Source of the DNA: Arthrobacter sp. AFG7.2
GTDB taxonomy: Bacteria; Actinomycetota; Actinomycetes; Actinomycetales; Micrococcaceae
Direction: 5' to 3'
NCBI RefSeq assembly: GCF_002892835.1
Contig: NZ_PJMB01000012.1
Coordinates: 1 to 64,000, forward strand
Length of the DNA: 64,000 nt
Shown: in pieces, positions 23,571 to 32,142 of the stretch
How positions within the stretch are numbered: position 1 is the stretch's first letter
Layout of the letters: the number at the start of each line of letters is the position of its first letter
Notes under the pieces: model-generated
What the model was told of the DNA's origin: nothing
What the model saw: the letters and a program-made list of their open reading frames with translations, nothing else
The model's database searches: none
Made by a program: the position numbers and the translations under genes

Positions 23571-26108
23571 GGTGGACCGGCGGCGGGAGGCTGCCCGCAC
23601 AATCCCCGTGCACAGGGCCCAATAGGCCGCCCCTGCCGCCAGCGAGGCGGCCACGGCCAGGGGAAGGCTGACTCCGGCCAGCAGTGGATACACCAGCCAG
23701 TGGACAAGGTAGATGTGCAGTGAGGCGCTGGCCAGAACGACCGCCACGCGGCTCAGGGCGCGGGGTACCGCAAGGGTGGGAAGCCATGCGAGCGCCAGGA
23801 TGCCGGCAATCACGGTGAGGTCCCGGTTGGGATCCTCGAAAAACCCCGGCACGGTCAGGACGGCAAGGACTGTGACGGCACTGCGCTGGGCGAGGTTCCG
23901 TGAGCGTGCCACTGCCCAGCCCAGAGCGAAAAGCCACAGGGCGGGGACGGTGTAAGGCACCCCTGGTTCCACCAGTTCGTACCGGGTCAGCAGTCCCGCG
24001 CCCAACAGGACCAGCGGGAAGGTGAACGGGAACGCACGCTCCGCGCGGTGAAGCCAGGGGACGGCCAGCAGCGCCGTCATTGCCAGCAGGATGTAGACCA
24101 TCACTTCGATGAACCAGAAATGCCACTGGGTTGTCACCTGCTCCTCTCCCAGGAGGGAGTTCAGGAGCACGATGTTCACCAGGCCGTACCGGTCCGTGGC
24201 CAGGTAGGCGAAGGCGATAAACACCATGCTGGGCACGGCGATGCGTGCCGTGCTGGCAAGCTGGCGGCGCAGCCGGGGGAGCCTCCCGCCGGAGAGCTGG
24301 AAGCGGGCAAAGTTGAATCCGGCCGCCGCGATCAGCACGTGGGCCATGCCCTGCCAGTTGAACAGGCCGACGTGGGTGCTGACGATCAGGAAGATGCCCA
24401 CTGCCCGCAGGACGATGCTGGTGTCCATCGGGGCAAGGAGGCGGGCAGCCCATTTCCGGGCCGGTTTTCGCGACCAGCCTTTGCCGGTAAGGGCGTCCGG
24501 CCGCGGCTCCAGGTCCCTGACAGGCATGAGGTGCCAGTCCGGCGGCAGGTGCCCCAACGCCTGCTCAAGCCGAACTGACGCGGCCACGAAGGACAGGGAA
24601 TCGCCGCCGAGCGAAACAAACGTATCGTCGTCGCCGATCTCCGCTTGTTCCAGGGCCTCCTCAAAGATGCGCCGTACTGTGTCGGGCCCCGTTGAGCCGG
24701 CCTGCGGGGCGCGGTTGCCTGTTGCGGGCTCGGTGGCTGCGGACAGTGCCGCGACGGCCGGATAGTCCAGCTTGCCGGTGGCCAGGCGGGGGAGTTCCGC
24801 CACGGCGTGGAGGTCGACGGCGGCGCGCGGCAGCCCGAGGCCCTGGGCGAGGACCTTGGTGAGCAGCCGCGTGTCGTGGTTCCCCTCGATGGCGACGACG
24901 AGTCCCTGGTCCGTTCCGGCGCTGGCGGCCTTTATGCCCAGGTCCGCCAGGAGGCGTTCCACCTGGCCGAGGTCCACGCGCAGTCCAACGATCTTGACGA
25001 AGCGGTTGCGCCGCCCGCACACCTCATAGAGGCCGGCGGAGTTCTTGCGGGCGAGGTCTCCGGTGCGGAGCTCGGTGACAGTGCGGCCCAGTGCCAGGTC
25101 GTCAGGGGTTTCGGCGTAGCCCAGCATGACGTTGGGCCCGGTGTATACCAGTTCGCCGTCTGCCAGCCCGGGCACCGGTTCGATGCGGAAAACCCCGCCG
25201 GGAACAGGAACGCCGATGGCGCCGGGGTGGGCCGCGGCAAGGCCAGGCGGCAGGTAGGCCATCCGCGCCGTTGCCTCCGTCTGGCCGTACATGACGAACA
25301 GGTCCCAGCCGTTGCGGCGGCCCAGCCCGGCGTAGCGCTGCACCGCATCGGGGGCCATCCGGCCGCCCGCCTGGGTGACATAGCGAAGGTCCGGCAGGTC
25401 CATGTCCGCAAAGCCCACGCGCTCCAGCAGCTCGAAGGTATAGGGGACTGCGGCGAAGGCTGTGGCCCGCTCGCGCCGGAACAACTCCCAAAAGCATGGG
25501 TCAACCACGGACAACCCGGTCAGCACCAGGCCGGCACCGCGCAGTAGGTGGCTGTTGATGACCGAGAGCCCGTAGCAGTAGGACATGGGCAAGGTGGTGG
25601 CGGCACGGTCGTCCGGGGTGATCTGCAGGTAGGTTGCAATGGAATCCGCGTTCGCCTGCAGGTTGGCGTGGGACAGCCGCACCAGCTTCGGGGAGCCCGT
25701 GGACCCGGACGTGCTGAGGAGGAGCGCAAGGTCCGGGTGCAGGTTGTGCTTGGTGCCTGGTCTGCGTTCGTCCAGGATGCACTGCCCGTTGCCGGAACGG
25801 ACCACCACGTCGGGGTCGTAGGCGGCCACGAGCGATTCCAGGGCCGCCGGCTTGTCTTCCGGCAGGAGGATCAGAGGGTGGCCGGACACCAGGGCTGCGA
25901 GGTACGCCACCAGCGATTCGACGTCGTTGGACGCGGCAAGGGCCACCAGCCGCCGGTCGGTGCCCAGATGCCGGGCAAACGTGTCGACGCGGTCGGCCAG
26001 CTCCTGGTAGGTCAGGGTCAGTCCGTCGGCGATGATGGCGGGCCTGTCTCCGTAGCTCGAAAGTTCGGCAGCGAAGGGCACCCGCGCGAAGTCAAGCTGC
26101 GTGGTCAT
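23565..26108 (-). CDS. NRPS-like adenylation - carrier - acyltransferase-3 membrane fusion
   Basis: 847-aa fusion. The adenylation domain (about 1-470) has A3 motif LLSTSGSTGSPKLVRLSH, A7 region RTGDLARKNSAGLYEVCGR and the catalytic Lys of LATGKLDYP. A phosphopantetheine carrier domain (about 475-555) has Ser in FVSLGGDSLSF. The C-terminus (about 570-840) is an acyltransferase-3-like membrane domain with RAVGIFLIVSTH and about ten hydrophobic segments. No condensation or thioesterase domain. Probably activates an amino or fatty acid, loads it on its own carrier and passes it through the membrane to an acceptor. Substrate and acceptor unknown. A candidate iron box overlaps the promoter. Monocistronic. 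Confidence 0.85.
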   Translation of the reverse strand: MTTQLDFARVPFAAELSSYGDRPAIIADGLTLTYQELADRVDTFARHLGTDRRLVALAASNDVESLVAYLAALVSGHPLILLPEDKPAALESLVAAYDPDVVVRSGNGQCILDERRPGTKHNLHPDLALLLSTSGSTGSPKLVRLSHANLQANADSIATYLQITPDDRAATTLPMSYCYGLSVINSHLLRGAGLVLTGLSVVDPCFWELFRRERATAFAAVPYTFELLERVGFADMDLPDLRYVTQAGGRMAPDAVQRYAGLGRRNGWDLFVMYGQTEATARMAYLPPGLAAAHPGAIGVPVPGGVFRIEPVPGLADGELVYTGPNVMLGYAETPDDLALGRTVTELRTGDLARKNSAGLYEVCGRRNRFVKIVGLRVDLGQVERLLADLGIKAASAGTDQGLVVAIEGNHDTRLLTKVLAQGLGLPRAAVDLHAVAELPRLATGKLDYPAVAALSAATEPATGNRAPQAGSTGPDTVRRIFEEALEQAEIGDDDTFVSLGGDSLSFVAASVRLEQALGHLPPDWHLMPVRDLEPRPDALTGKGWSRKPARKWAARLLAPMDTSIVLRAVGIFLIVSTHVGLFNWQGMAHVLIAAAGFNFARFQLSGGRLPRLRRQLASTARIAVPSMVFIAFAYLATDRYGLVNIVLLNSLLGEEQVTTQWHFWFIEVMVYILLAMTALLAVPWLHRAERAFPFTFPLVLLGAGLLTRYELVEPGVPYTVPALWLFALGWAVARSRNLAQRSAVTVLAVLTVPGFFEDPNRDLTVIAGILALAWLPTLAVPRALSRVAVVLASASLHIYLVHWLVYPLLAGVSLPLAVAASLAAGAAYWALCTGIVRAASRRRSTR

Positions 26109-26117
26109 CCGACGATG

Positions 26118-26146
26118 GTATTAGCTGAGGCTCACCTAAGTAAAAA
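26118..26146 (-). promoter_or_regulatory. Candidate promoter of the A-T-AT3 gene
   Basis: On the minus strand a TTTTTA -35-like element and TAATAC -10 are 17 bp apart. The -10 ends 9 nt before the ATG, and no clear Shine-Dalgarno lies between, so a leaderless transcript is possible. The iron box fills the spacer. Confidence 0.4.
26121..26139. promoter_or_regulatory. Candidate iron box (IdeR/DmdR/DtxR-type operator)
   Basis: TTAGCTGAGGCTCACCTAA matches the 19-bp consensus TWAGGTWAGSCTWACCTWA at 16 positions. It lies 13-31 nt upstream of the A-T-AT3 start and within the promoter spacer, an arrangement typical of iron-repressed genes. Confidence 0.62.
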
Positions 26147-26313
26147 CCGGCGTTATACCCCATTGGATGGAGAAATAAAGGCTGTGGTCAGGGCAAGGAG
26201 CCACGCCCCGCTGACGTTGACAGGAAGTGGGCTGCGGTCCAAGCTGTCGCTGTGCCTGCCTTTTCCGCCGGCAGAGCCGGGCCGGCGCCAGGTGCCCTTC
26301 AAAGGAGAATGCT

Positions 26314-26766
26314 GTGCCTGTTGTAGAAGAAAGCGTCGTCATCGACCGGCCGCCGCAGGAGGTTTTTGACTTCCTGTCGAAGTTTGAAAACATCGCGGTC
26401 TATGATTCCTCCGTCACCTCGTCAGGACAGATTGGGGAGGGGCCCCTGGCGGTGGGAACCCGTGGGCGGGGGACCAGCAAGATCATGGGCCGGCAGTTCG
26501 ACTGGACCGTCGAGATCGCGGAGTTCGATCGACCACGACGCATGATGTCCCGCTCCGTCGAAGGAAAACTGGATTTCACAGTAACGTTCACGCTGGAACC
26601 GGCGAACGGCGGCACCCGGCTCACCCAGCGGATCGACGCCGCGTCCGGGTTGGGCGGGGTGTTTGGCAAGCTGGCCGATCCGCTCGTGGAACGGGCGCAG
26701 GGACGAACCATGCGCGCCAACCTTGAAACCCTGGCCGAGTGGCTTGTCGAGCATCCGCAGGGCTGA
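26314..26766 (+). CDS. SRPBCC family protein
   Basis: 150-aa helix-grip protein beginning VVEESVVIDRPPQEVFDFLSKFENIAVYD, typical of polyketide cyclase/dehydrase-like SRPBCC proteins, and ending with an amphipathic helix (TMRANLETLAEWLVEHP). GTG 26314 with AAAGGAGA at 5 nt. Monocistronic, convergent with the oligopeptidase. It resembles the SRPBCC protein at 1691-2149 only at the fold level. Ligand unknown. Confidence 0.83.
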   Translation: MPVVEESVVIDRPPQEVFDFLSKFENIAVYDSSVTSSGQIGEGPLAVGTRGRGTSKIMGRQFDWTVEIAEFDRPRRMMSRSVEGKLDFTVTFTLEPANGGTRLTQRIDAASGLGGVFGKLADPLVERAQGRTMRANLETLAEWLVEHPQG

Positions 26767-26795
26767 CGCCGGCACCTTTGCCGATGGCAAGGCGG

Positions 26796-26830
26796 CCGTA
26801 CGACGGCGGGACGCGCCCGCCGTCGTACGG
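26796..26830. terminator. Bidirectional terminator between SRPBCC gene and oligopeptidase B
   Basis: Perfect stem CCGTACGACGGCGGG/CCCGCCGTCGTACGG around a 5-nt loop (ACGCG), between convergent genes. Confidence 0.8.
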
Positions 26831-26836
26831 GTTGTC

Positions 26837-29053
26837 CTACTTCAGGCCCGCGCCCGGCAGGAGTTCCGTGGCACCCAGTGAATCCGCGATGAAGGCGTAG
26901 TCCCACGCCCGTTCCCGCCACTGCACGTAGCGGCCGGACGCACCGCCGTGGCCGCCGTCCATCTCGATCTTCATGACGATGGGCTCGGTTCCGGTGGTCT
27001 TGTTCCGCAGTTCCTGCACCCACTTGGCCGGCTCCACGTACAGGACGCGCGTGTCATTGAAGGACGTCACGGCGGCAATCCTGGGGTAGGCCACCTCCCG
27101 CACGTTCTCGTAGGGGGCGTAGGACTTCATGTACTCGTACACGCGGGGGTCCGTAATGGGGTTGCCCCACTCCTCCCATTCCAAAGCGGACAGTGGGAGC
27201 TCCGGATCGAGGATGCTGGTCAGCGGGTCCACAAACGGCACCTGCGCCACGATGGCGGCGTACTTCTCGGGTGCCATGTTGGCCACCGCGCCCATCAGCA
27301 GGCCGCCGGCCGAACCGCCCAGGGCGGCGATCCGGGCCGGGTCCACCCAGCCCGAGGCTGCCAGCCAGTCAGTGGCGTCCACGAAGTCCGTAAAGGTATT
27401 CTTCTTCTCCAGCTTCTTGCCGTTCTCGTACCAGTGCCGGCCAAGCTCTCCGCCGCCGCGGATGTGGGCGATCACGAACACCACGCCGCGGTCCAGGAGC
27501 GACAGCCGCGCGATGCCGAAGCCCGGATCCATGCTCATCTCGTAGGAGCCGTATCCGTAGACCAGGCCGGCCGCCGTCGAATCCTGCTTCACGGCTTTGT
27601 GGCGCAGTACCGAGAGTGGAATTCGGGTCCCGTCAGCGGCGGTGGCCCATTCCCGCGTTGCCACATAGTCGCTGCCGTCATAGCCGCCCAGGACCGGGCT
27701 TTCCTTGCGCAGCAGGAGCTCACCCGTGGGCCGCTCCGGCGTGGGCAGGAGAAAGTCGTAGATGCGTGACGGCGTGAAGTAGGACGTGTAGCCGAGCCGG
27801 ATGACCGGTGCCTCGTAATCAGAGCCGCCAACACCGGCGGTGTAGAGCTCCTCGTCGAAGGCCGGCTCCACCGGTGCCTCCTGCCTCCGGGTGCCCAGGC
27901 CGGCAAGACCGATGACCTGCACGCGCTCAATGGTGTCCTTGCGGATGGACACGATCAGGTGTGTGGAGGTGACGCCGGCGCCATTGATGCGGACGTCGTC
28001 GGAATGCCCGACGACGGTGATCCAGTTCTGCGCGGACAGCGGCTTGGCGAGCTCGGCCGGCTCCACCAAAGAGACCATGGAGTTGATCGCACCGCGGTTG
28101 TGGGTGAGCAGGATGCGCTCCTCACCCTCAAGCAGGAACGGCTCGGCCTCGTACAGCACCCGCTCGTTGCGGGAGATGACGGTGATGAGTTCCTGCGCGG
28201 GGTCATCGAAGCGGAGCAGGCGGGTCTCGCTGTACTCCGAGCAGCCGATGCCCAGCACCAGATGGCGGCGGTCGGAGGAGAGCTCGAAGCCCAGCCACAT
28301 GGCGGCATCGTCCTCCTGGTAAACGACCACGTCCTCACCAACCGGTGTGCCCAGGGTGTGGGCCTTCACCTGGTACGGGCGCCAGGAATCGTCCACCACT
28401 GTGTAGAAGATCCGGGTGCCGTCGGGGGAGAAGGCCACCCCGTAAAAGATGTTCTCGATGACATCGGGCAGCATTTCGCCGGTGCGGAGGTCCTTGATGC
28501 GGAGGGTAAAGCGTTCGTCGCCCGAATTGTCCACCGCATACGCATAAAGGTTGCCGTCCACGGTCACGGCCGAACCGCCCACCGAGAAGAACGGCTTGCC
28601 CTCGGCCTCCACGTTGCCGTCCAGCAGGATTTCCTCGCCCGGAATTTCTACGCCGGCCTGCACTGCCGGCGGAGTCCAGTCAGCGATCTTGTCCTCGGTG
28701 TCCGCGGCCCTGACCCGGCACTGGATGCCGTACTCCTTGCCCTCGGCGGAGCGGCTGAAGTACCACCAGCCGTCCTTGCGGTGCGGCACGGAGAGATCAG
28801 TTTCCTGCGTGCGGCCCTTGATCTCCTGGAAAATCGCCTCCCGCAGCGGCTCCTGGTGCGCCGTAACCGCTTCCTGGTAGGCGTTCTCGGCCTTCAGGTG
28901 CTCCACTACCTCGGCAGACTCCTTGTCCCGAAGCCATTCGTAGTTGTCAAGGAACGTGTCCCCATGGTGGACACGTTCGGTGGGAATTTTCTTGGCTGCC
29001 GGCGGCGTAGGAGTGGCAGTGGTGGCGGAGTCCTGCAGCGGAGTCTGGGTCAT
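26837..29053 (-). CDS. ptrB: Oligopeptidase B (prolyl oligopeptidase family S9A)
   Basis: 738-aa cytosolic serine peptidase. N-terminal RVHHGDTFLDNYEWLRDKES is typical of PtrB, followed by a seven-bladed beta-propeller (about 80-430) and a C-terminal alpha/beta-hydrolase domain. The catalytic triad is Ser of ALGGSAGGLLMGA (about 578), Asp of SFNDTRVLYVEP (about 668) and His of MDGGHGGASGRY (about 703). Cleaves after Arg/Lys in short peptides. No signal peptide. ATG 29053. Full length, no anomalies. Confidence 0.93.
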   Translation of the reverse strand: MTQTPLQDSATTATPTPPAAKKIPTERVHHGDTFLDNYEWLRDKESAEVVEHLKAENAYQEAVTAHQEPLREAIFQEIKGRTQETDLSVPHRKDGWWYFSRSAEGKEYGIQCRVRAADTEDKIADWTPPAVQAGVEIPGEEILLDGNVEAEGKPFFSVGGSAVTVDGNLYAYAVDNSGDERFTLRIKDLRTGEMLPDVIENIFYGVAFSPDGTRIFYTVVDDSWRPYQVKAHTLGTPVGEDVVVYQEDDAAMWLGFELSSDRRHLVLGIGCSEYSETRLLRFDDPAQELITVISRNERVLYEAEPFLLEGEERILLTHNRGAINSMVSLVEPAELAKPLSAQNWITVVGHSDDVRINGAGVTSTHLIVSIRKDTIERVQVIGLAGLGTRRQEAPVEPAFDEELYTAGVGGSDYEAPVIRLGYTSYFTPSRIYDFLLPTPERPTGELLLRKESPVLGGYDGSDYVATREWATAADGTRIPLSVLRHKAVKQDSTAAGLVYGYGSYEMSMDPGFGIARLSLLDRGVVFVIAHIRGGGELGRHWYENGKKLEKKNTFTDFVDATDWLAASGWVDPARIAALGGSAGGLLMGAVANMAPEKYAAIVAQVPFVDPLTSILDPELPLSALEWEEWGNPITDPRVYEYMKSYAPYENVREVAYPRIAAVTSFNDTRVLYVEPAKWVQELRNKTTGTEPIVMKIEMDGGHGGASGRYVQWRERAWDYAFIADSLGATELLPGAGLK

Positions 29054-29219
29054 GCCTTCAATATAGCCACCGCCCCGGACAATGGGCGGGCGCGTTCGCT
29101 ACGGGGGGATCGGCTCCACCGCGGCGGAGTGTGCCGCCGCCCTGCCCTAGTGGGCTTGAGGCGGCAGGCGTATCCTGTTCACGCCAAGGCACATCCGCCC
29201 AGCGTGAGAGGGGAAGTTT

Positions 29220-29402
29220 ATGACCATTCCGCCAGTGCACGAGCCCGAGCCGTTCCCGCCTGAACCTGGGCCGGATCAGCCTGATCCGGCCCAGCCCGGC
29301 CATCCCGGCCCCAACCCGTTCCCCACACCGCAGCCCCCGGGGCCCCTTCCGGTACCCGACCCCGGCCCGGCACCGCTCCGCCCGGACCCCACGCGGAGCT
29401 GA
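29220..29402 (+). CDS. Proline-rich small protein
   Basis: 60-aa peptide from ATG 29220 with a good AGGGGAAG Shine-Dalgarno. It is extremely Pro-rich (about 40 percent: [20 protein letters not shown]...), with Glu and Asp as the main charges, no cysteine and no hydrophobic segment. A terminator hairpin follows, supporting a real transcription unit. Function unknown; a non-coding leader is the alternative. Confidence 0.5.
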   Translation: MTIPPVHEPEPFPPEPGPDQPDPAQPGHPGPNPFPTPQPPGPLPVPDPGPAPLRPDPTRS

Positions 29403-29415
29403 TGCACCATTGACC

Positions 29416-29450
29416 GAGGGGCCCCTTCGCACGCCGCGAAAGGGCCCCTC
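29416..29450 (+). terminator. Terminator after the proline-rich gene
   Basis: 15-bp stem GAGGGGCCCCTTCGC/GCGAAAGGGCCCCTC with one mismatch and a 5-nt loop. Confidence 0.75.
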
Positions 29451-29502
29451 AGCCATATCCGGGACGGGCCTAAAAATCTTCAAAATCAGGTGGCTGAACC
29501 CC

Positions 29503-29531
29503 TTGCAGACCTGCTCTGGCGGTGCTAAAAA
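29503..29531 (+). promoter_or_regulatory. Candidate hsp20 promoter
   Basis: TTGCAG and TAAAAA are separated by exactly 17 bp, about 70 bp before the hsp20 start, in an A/T-rich stretch unusual for this genome. No CIRCE or HAIR repeat was found nearby. Confidence 0.4.
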
Positions 29532-29598
29532 ATCTATATCAGCCAATACAGATCGGCTGGTGGGAAGTGTTGGACCGTCTCATAAGAGGAGGGAAGCC

Positions 29599-30021
29599 AT
29601 GTTGATGCGAACCGATCCGTTCCGCGAGCTGGACAGGCTGGCCCAGCAGGTCCTCGGCACGGCAGCGCGTCCGGCAGCGATGCCCATGGACGCGTGGCGG
29701 GAGGACCAGGAGTTTGTTGTCGCTTTTGATCTGCCCGGCGTCTCAGCGGATTCAGTGGATCTGGATGTGGAACGGAATGTCCTGACGGTACGGGCTGAAC
29801 GGCCTGACCCGGCAGGCACAGATACCGAGTTGATCGCCTCCGAACGGCCGCTAGGCGTCTTCAGCCGCCAGCTGATCCTCGGGGACACCCTGGACACGGA
29901 CAACGTGAAGGCAAGTTACGACGCCGGTGTCCTGACGCTGCGGATCCCTGTGGCCGAGAAGGCCAAGCCGCGCAAGATCGAGATTGAGACGAAGGGGGCA
30001 AAGCAGGAGATTGCCGCCTAG
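29599..30021 (+). CDS. Hsp20/alpha-crystallin family small heat-shock protein
   Basis: 140-aa chaperone. It starts [20 protein letters not shown], then an alpha-crystallin domain (about 35-130) with [18 protein letters not shown] and [23 protein letters not shown]. It holds partly unfolded proteins in the cytosol under stress. ATG 29599 with AGAGGAGGG. Monocistronic. The regulator is not evident. Confidence 0.92.
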   Translation: MLMRTDPFRELDRLAQQVLGTAARPAAMPMDAWREDQEFVVAFDLPGVSADSVDLDVERNVLTVRAERPDPAGTDTELIASERPLGVFSRQLILGDTLDTDNVKASYDAGVLTLRIPVAEKAKPRKIEIETKGAKQEIAA

Positions 30022-30143
30022 TTTCAGCAGAGGATCGGGACGTCGGGTTGAGTAATTGCTGACTGCCTTTTGGGCGGATCGCGAGTATGCACGCCACAGC
30101 GCTGAGTGCGCACCGGCAGCCTATGCCTGAACCTCCCGATACG

Positions 30144-30169
30144 GTGGCCCCCGGGTTAATCCGGGGGCC
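30144..30169. terminator. Terminator between hsp20 and nnrD
   Basis: Palindromic stem TGGCCCCCGGG/TCCGGGGGCCA around TTAA, between convergent genes. Confidence 0.75.
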
Positions 30170-30184
30170 ATCCGCCTGTCAGCT

Positions 30185-31111
30185 TCAGGTATTGAGCTCC
30201 AGCATCAGCGCGGGCAGTTCGTCCGCAAGTTCGCGCGCCAGGAACCCCAGGGGTCCGAGCGTGCTTGCAAGACGGTCCGCGGCAGCAGCATGAAGGTGCG
30301 TTCCCCAGCATGCCGCCTGCGCTTCACTGGTTCCGCGGGCGCGCAGGCCCGCGATGGCACCGGCGAGCACGTCGCCACTCCCGGATGTTCCCAGCCCGCC
30401 GTAACCGGTGGTGATCTTCCACAGCTCGGAATCCTCCGGCGCTTCTGTGCCCGACGGGCGGGCGATGAGGCCCTGGCAGCTCACCACGGCCTGGTACCGG
30501 TCAGCAATTTCCGCAACATCCGCGGGCAGGTCCTTCAGGTCGCGGCCCAGCAGGATCTCAGCTTCCTTGGTGTTGGGCGTGAGAATCAGGCGCCCTTTCC
30601 ACGGCTCAAACTGATCGCCGACGTTGACCAAGGCGCCCAAAGCATAGGCATCGAGGACGACGGCTGGACCTCCGCCGTCGTCCTTACGGCCAGTGCCTGT
30701 CTCCCGCTCAAGCAGGGCATGCAGCAGGTCCTCCGCCAGGTCCTGGTCATCCAGGCCCGGACCGATCAGGAGGGTGTCAGCGCGGTCCAGGTACGACGAG
30801 ATCCGGTGCAGTCCTTCGCCGGTAACTGACCCATCCGGGTTCTCCGGCAGTCCCATCGCGCCGCACTCGGGCAGCGCCACACCCAGCTGGACCGCGACGG
30901 ATTCCCCAACCGCGAGGGTGAGCTTTCCTGCGCCGGCGCGAAGGGCAGCGGTACCCGCCAGCAGGGCGGCGCCAGGAGTGGCCCGGGCCCCGCCGATCAC
31001 CAGCACCGATCCCCGGGAGTACTTGTCCTCGCCGGGGGCAGGCAGCGGCCAGTCGCGCAGCAGCGACGGCGTCACCAGGGTGGGCGATGCCGCATCACTT
31101 GGGGTGGACAC
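30185..31111 (-). CDS. nnrD: ADP-dependent NAD(P)H-hydrate dehydratase
   Basis: 308-aa YjeF-C/CARKD-type repair enzyme that dehydrates S-NAD(P)HX. Motifs: KYSRGSVLVIGGARATPGAA at the N-terminus, ILTPNTKEAEILLG, and the nucleotide/catalytic GLGTSGSGDVLAGAIAGL. The epimerase (YjeF-N) domain often fused in this family is absent. GTG 31111 lies inside the end of the upstream histidine-phosphatase gene (17-bp overlap), so the pair is translationally coupled. Confidence 0.9.
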   Translation of the reverse strand: MSTPSDAASPTLVTPSLLRDWPLPAPGEDKYSRGSVLVIGGARATPGAALLAGTAALRAGAGKLTLAVGESVAVQLGVALPECGAMGLPENPDGSVTGEGLHRISSYLDRADTLLIGPGLDDQDLAEDLLHALLERETGTGRKDDGGGPAVVLDAYALGALVNVGDQFEPWKGRLILTPNTKEAEILLGRDLKDLPADVAEIADRYQAVVSCQGLIARPSGTEAPEDSELWKITTGYGGLGTSGSGDVLAGAIAGLRARGTSEAQAACWGTHLHAAAADRLASTLGPLGFLARELADELPALMLELNT

Positions 31112-31895
31112 TGGTATCCCCGCCGTGCTCGGTAACCGTCACGCCGTGCTCGGCAAGATGGTCCGCCACGTTGAAACTCTCCAGGATCCAGGGGCCCTCG
31201 CCGGACGGACGGACGTACCGGGTCAGCGACGCGTTGAGGATTGAAGTGCTCGCCGCCAGGTCCAGGATCTCCCGCTCAGCCATACCTTCCAGCACGTACC
31301 GGAACAGCATGATCACCGCGTCGTGGCAGACCAGCATCACCCGGTGCCCCTGGCCCAGGTTGTTCAGCTCAGCCAGGACAGAACGCAGGCGGAGTGCAAC
31401 ATCGGCCCAGGATTCCCCGCCGGGCGGCCGGTAATACAGCTTGCCCAGCCACTCCCGGCGCTCCACTTCCTCCGGGAACCGCTGCTCCACACCCAGCCGG
31501 GTGAGCCGGTCCAGGATGCCGAGTTCCCGGTCACGCAAACGTTCGTCCGTGCGCACCTTGACCGGCCAGCCGGCCGTTTCGACAGCGATCTCCGCTGTCT
31601 GCAGGGCCCGCGCGTAGGGCGAAGAGACCACGGCATCCGGCCGGAACTCCTCGGTGATCCTGGCCAGGGCTGCGCCCAGGGCCTTGGCTTGCTCCTGCCC
31701 GGTGTCGGAGAGGTTCACGTCGGCATCCCGGGCAGGCACCTCAATGACGGCCGCCCCGGCCTGCCGCGCCTCGGTGGCGGCCACGTTGCCTTCGCTCTCG
31801 CCGTGCCGGATCAGCAGCAGCTCCACCGCCCCGGCCTCCCGCACTGCCTGTGTCAGCCCGTCGTCGTTCAAGAAACCACCCCGTCCGCGTGTCAT
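31095..31895 (-). CDS. Histidine phosphatase (phosphoglycerate mutase-like)
   Basis: About 266 aa. The RHG motif LLLIRHGESEGNVAATEA places it in the histidine phosphatase superfamily. The second catalytic His is in VMLVCHDAVIMLF, with Arg/Glu in VVSSPYARALQTAEIA and LRDRELGILD. Acts on a phospho-metabolite or protein; the target is not clear. Start uncertain: ATG 31895, or TTG 31871 with a better GGGGTGG site. The 3' end overlaps nnrD. Confidence 0.83.
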   Translation of the reverse strand: MTRGRGGFLNDDGLTQAVREAGAVELLLIRHGESEGNVAATEARQAGAAVIEVPARDADVNLSDTGQEQAKALGAALARITEEFRPDAVVSSPYARALQTAEIAVETAGWPVKVRTDERLRDRELGILDRLTRLGVEQRFPEEVERREWLGKLYYRPPGGESWADVALRLRSVLAELNNLGQGHRVMLVCHDAVIMLFRYVLEGMAEREILDLAASTSILNASLTRYVRPSGEGPWILESFNVADHLAEHGVTVTEHGGDTSVHPK

Positions 31896-32040
31896 GCCGA
31901 ATGCAGGAACACTACCAGCGGCGTACCCATCCGGGCGGGGAAAATAACGGACGACGGCCGACGGCGGGCGGTAGTTGCGGGGAGTGGCTACCGGTGAGTT
32001 CGGCCTGCACATCAGGGGGGCGGGTTCCCGGGTCCGTTTT

Positions 32041-32120
32041 CGACGCGCAGGTTGCGTCATGACGCGCAAATTCCGCGGCGCACCGCAAATTTCGCTCGCG
32101 CCAGGTAATCTGCGCGTCGC
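32041..32120. repeat. Dispersed palindromic element, copy 1
   Basis: Intergenic element: a leading GACGCGCAGG, then GACGCGCAAATT about 20 nt later, and a right arm GCGCCAGGTAATCTGCGCGTC that is complementary to the left at its end. Lies between the histidine-phosphatase and LCP genes. Copies 2 and 3 are at 47161-47237 and 51570-51665. Confidence 0.6.
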
Positions 32121-32142
32121 CAGACAAGAGGCGTGCCGTCAA

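Noticed and set aside
27959..29263. 434-codon plus-strand open frame opposite oligopeptidase B
   Set aside because: Shadow of the propeller-coding region; no own ribosome site or domain.
29454..29598. HAIR (HspR) or CIRCE element before hsp20
   Set aside because: No CTTGAGT...ACTCAAG or TTAGCACTC...GAGTGCTAA repeat found.
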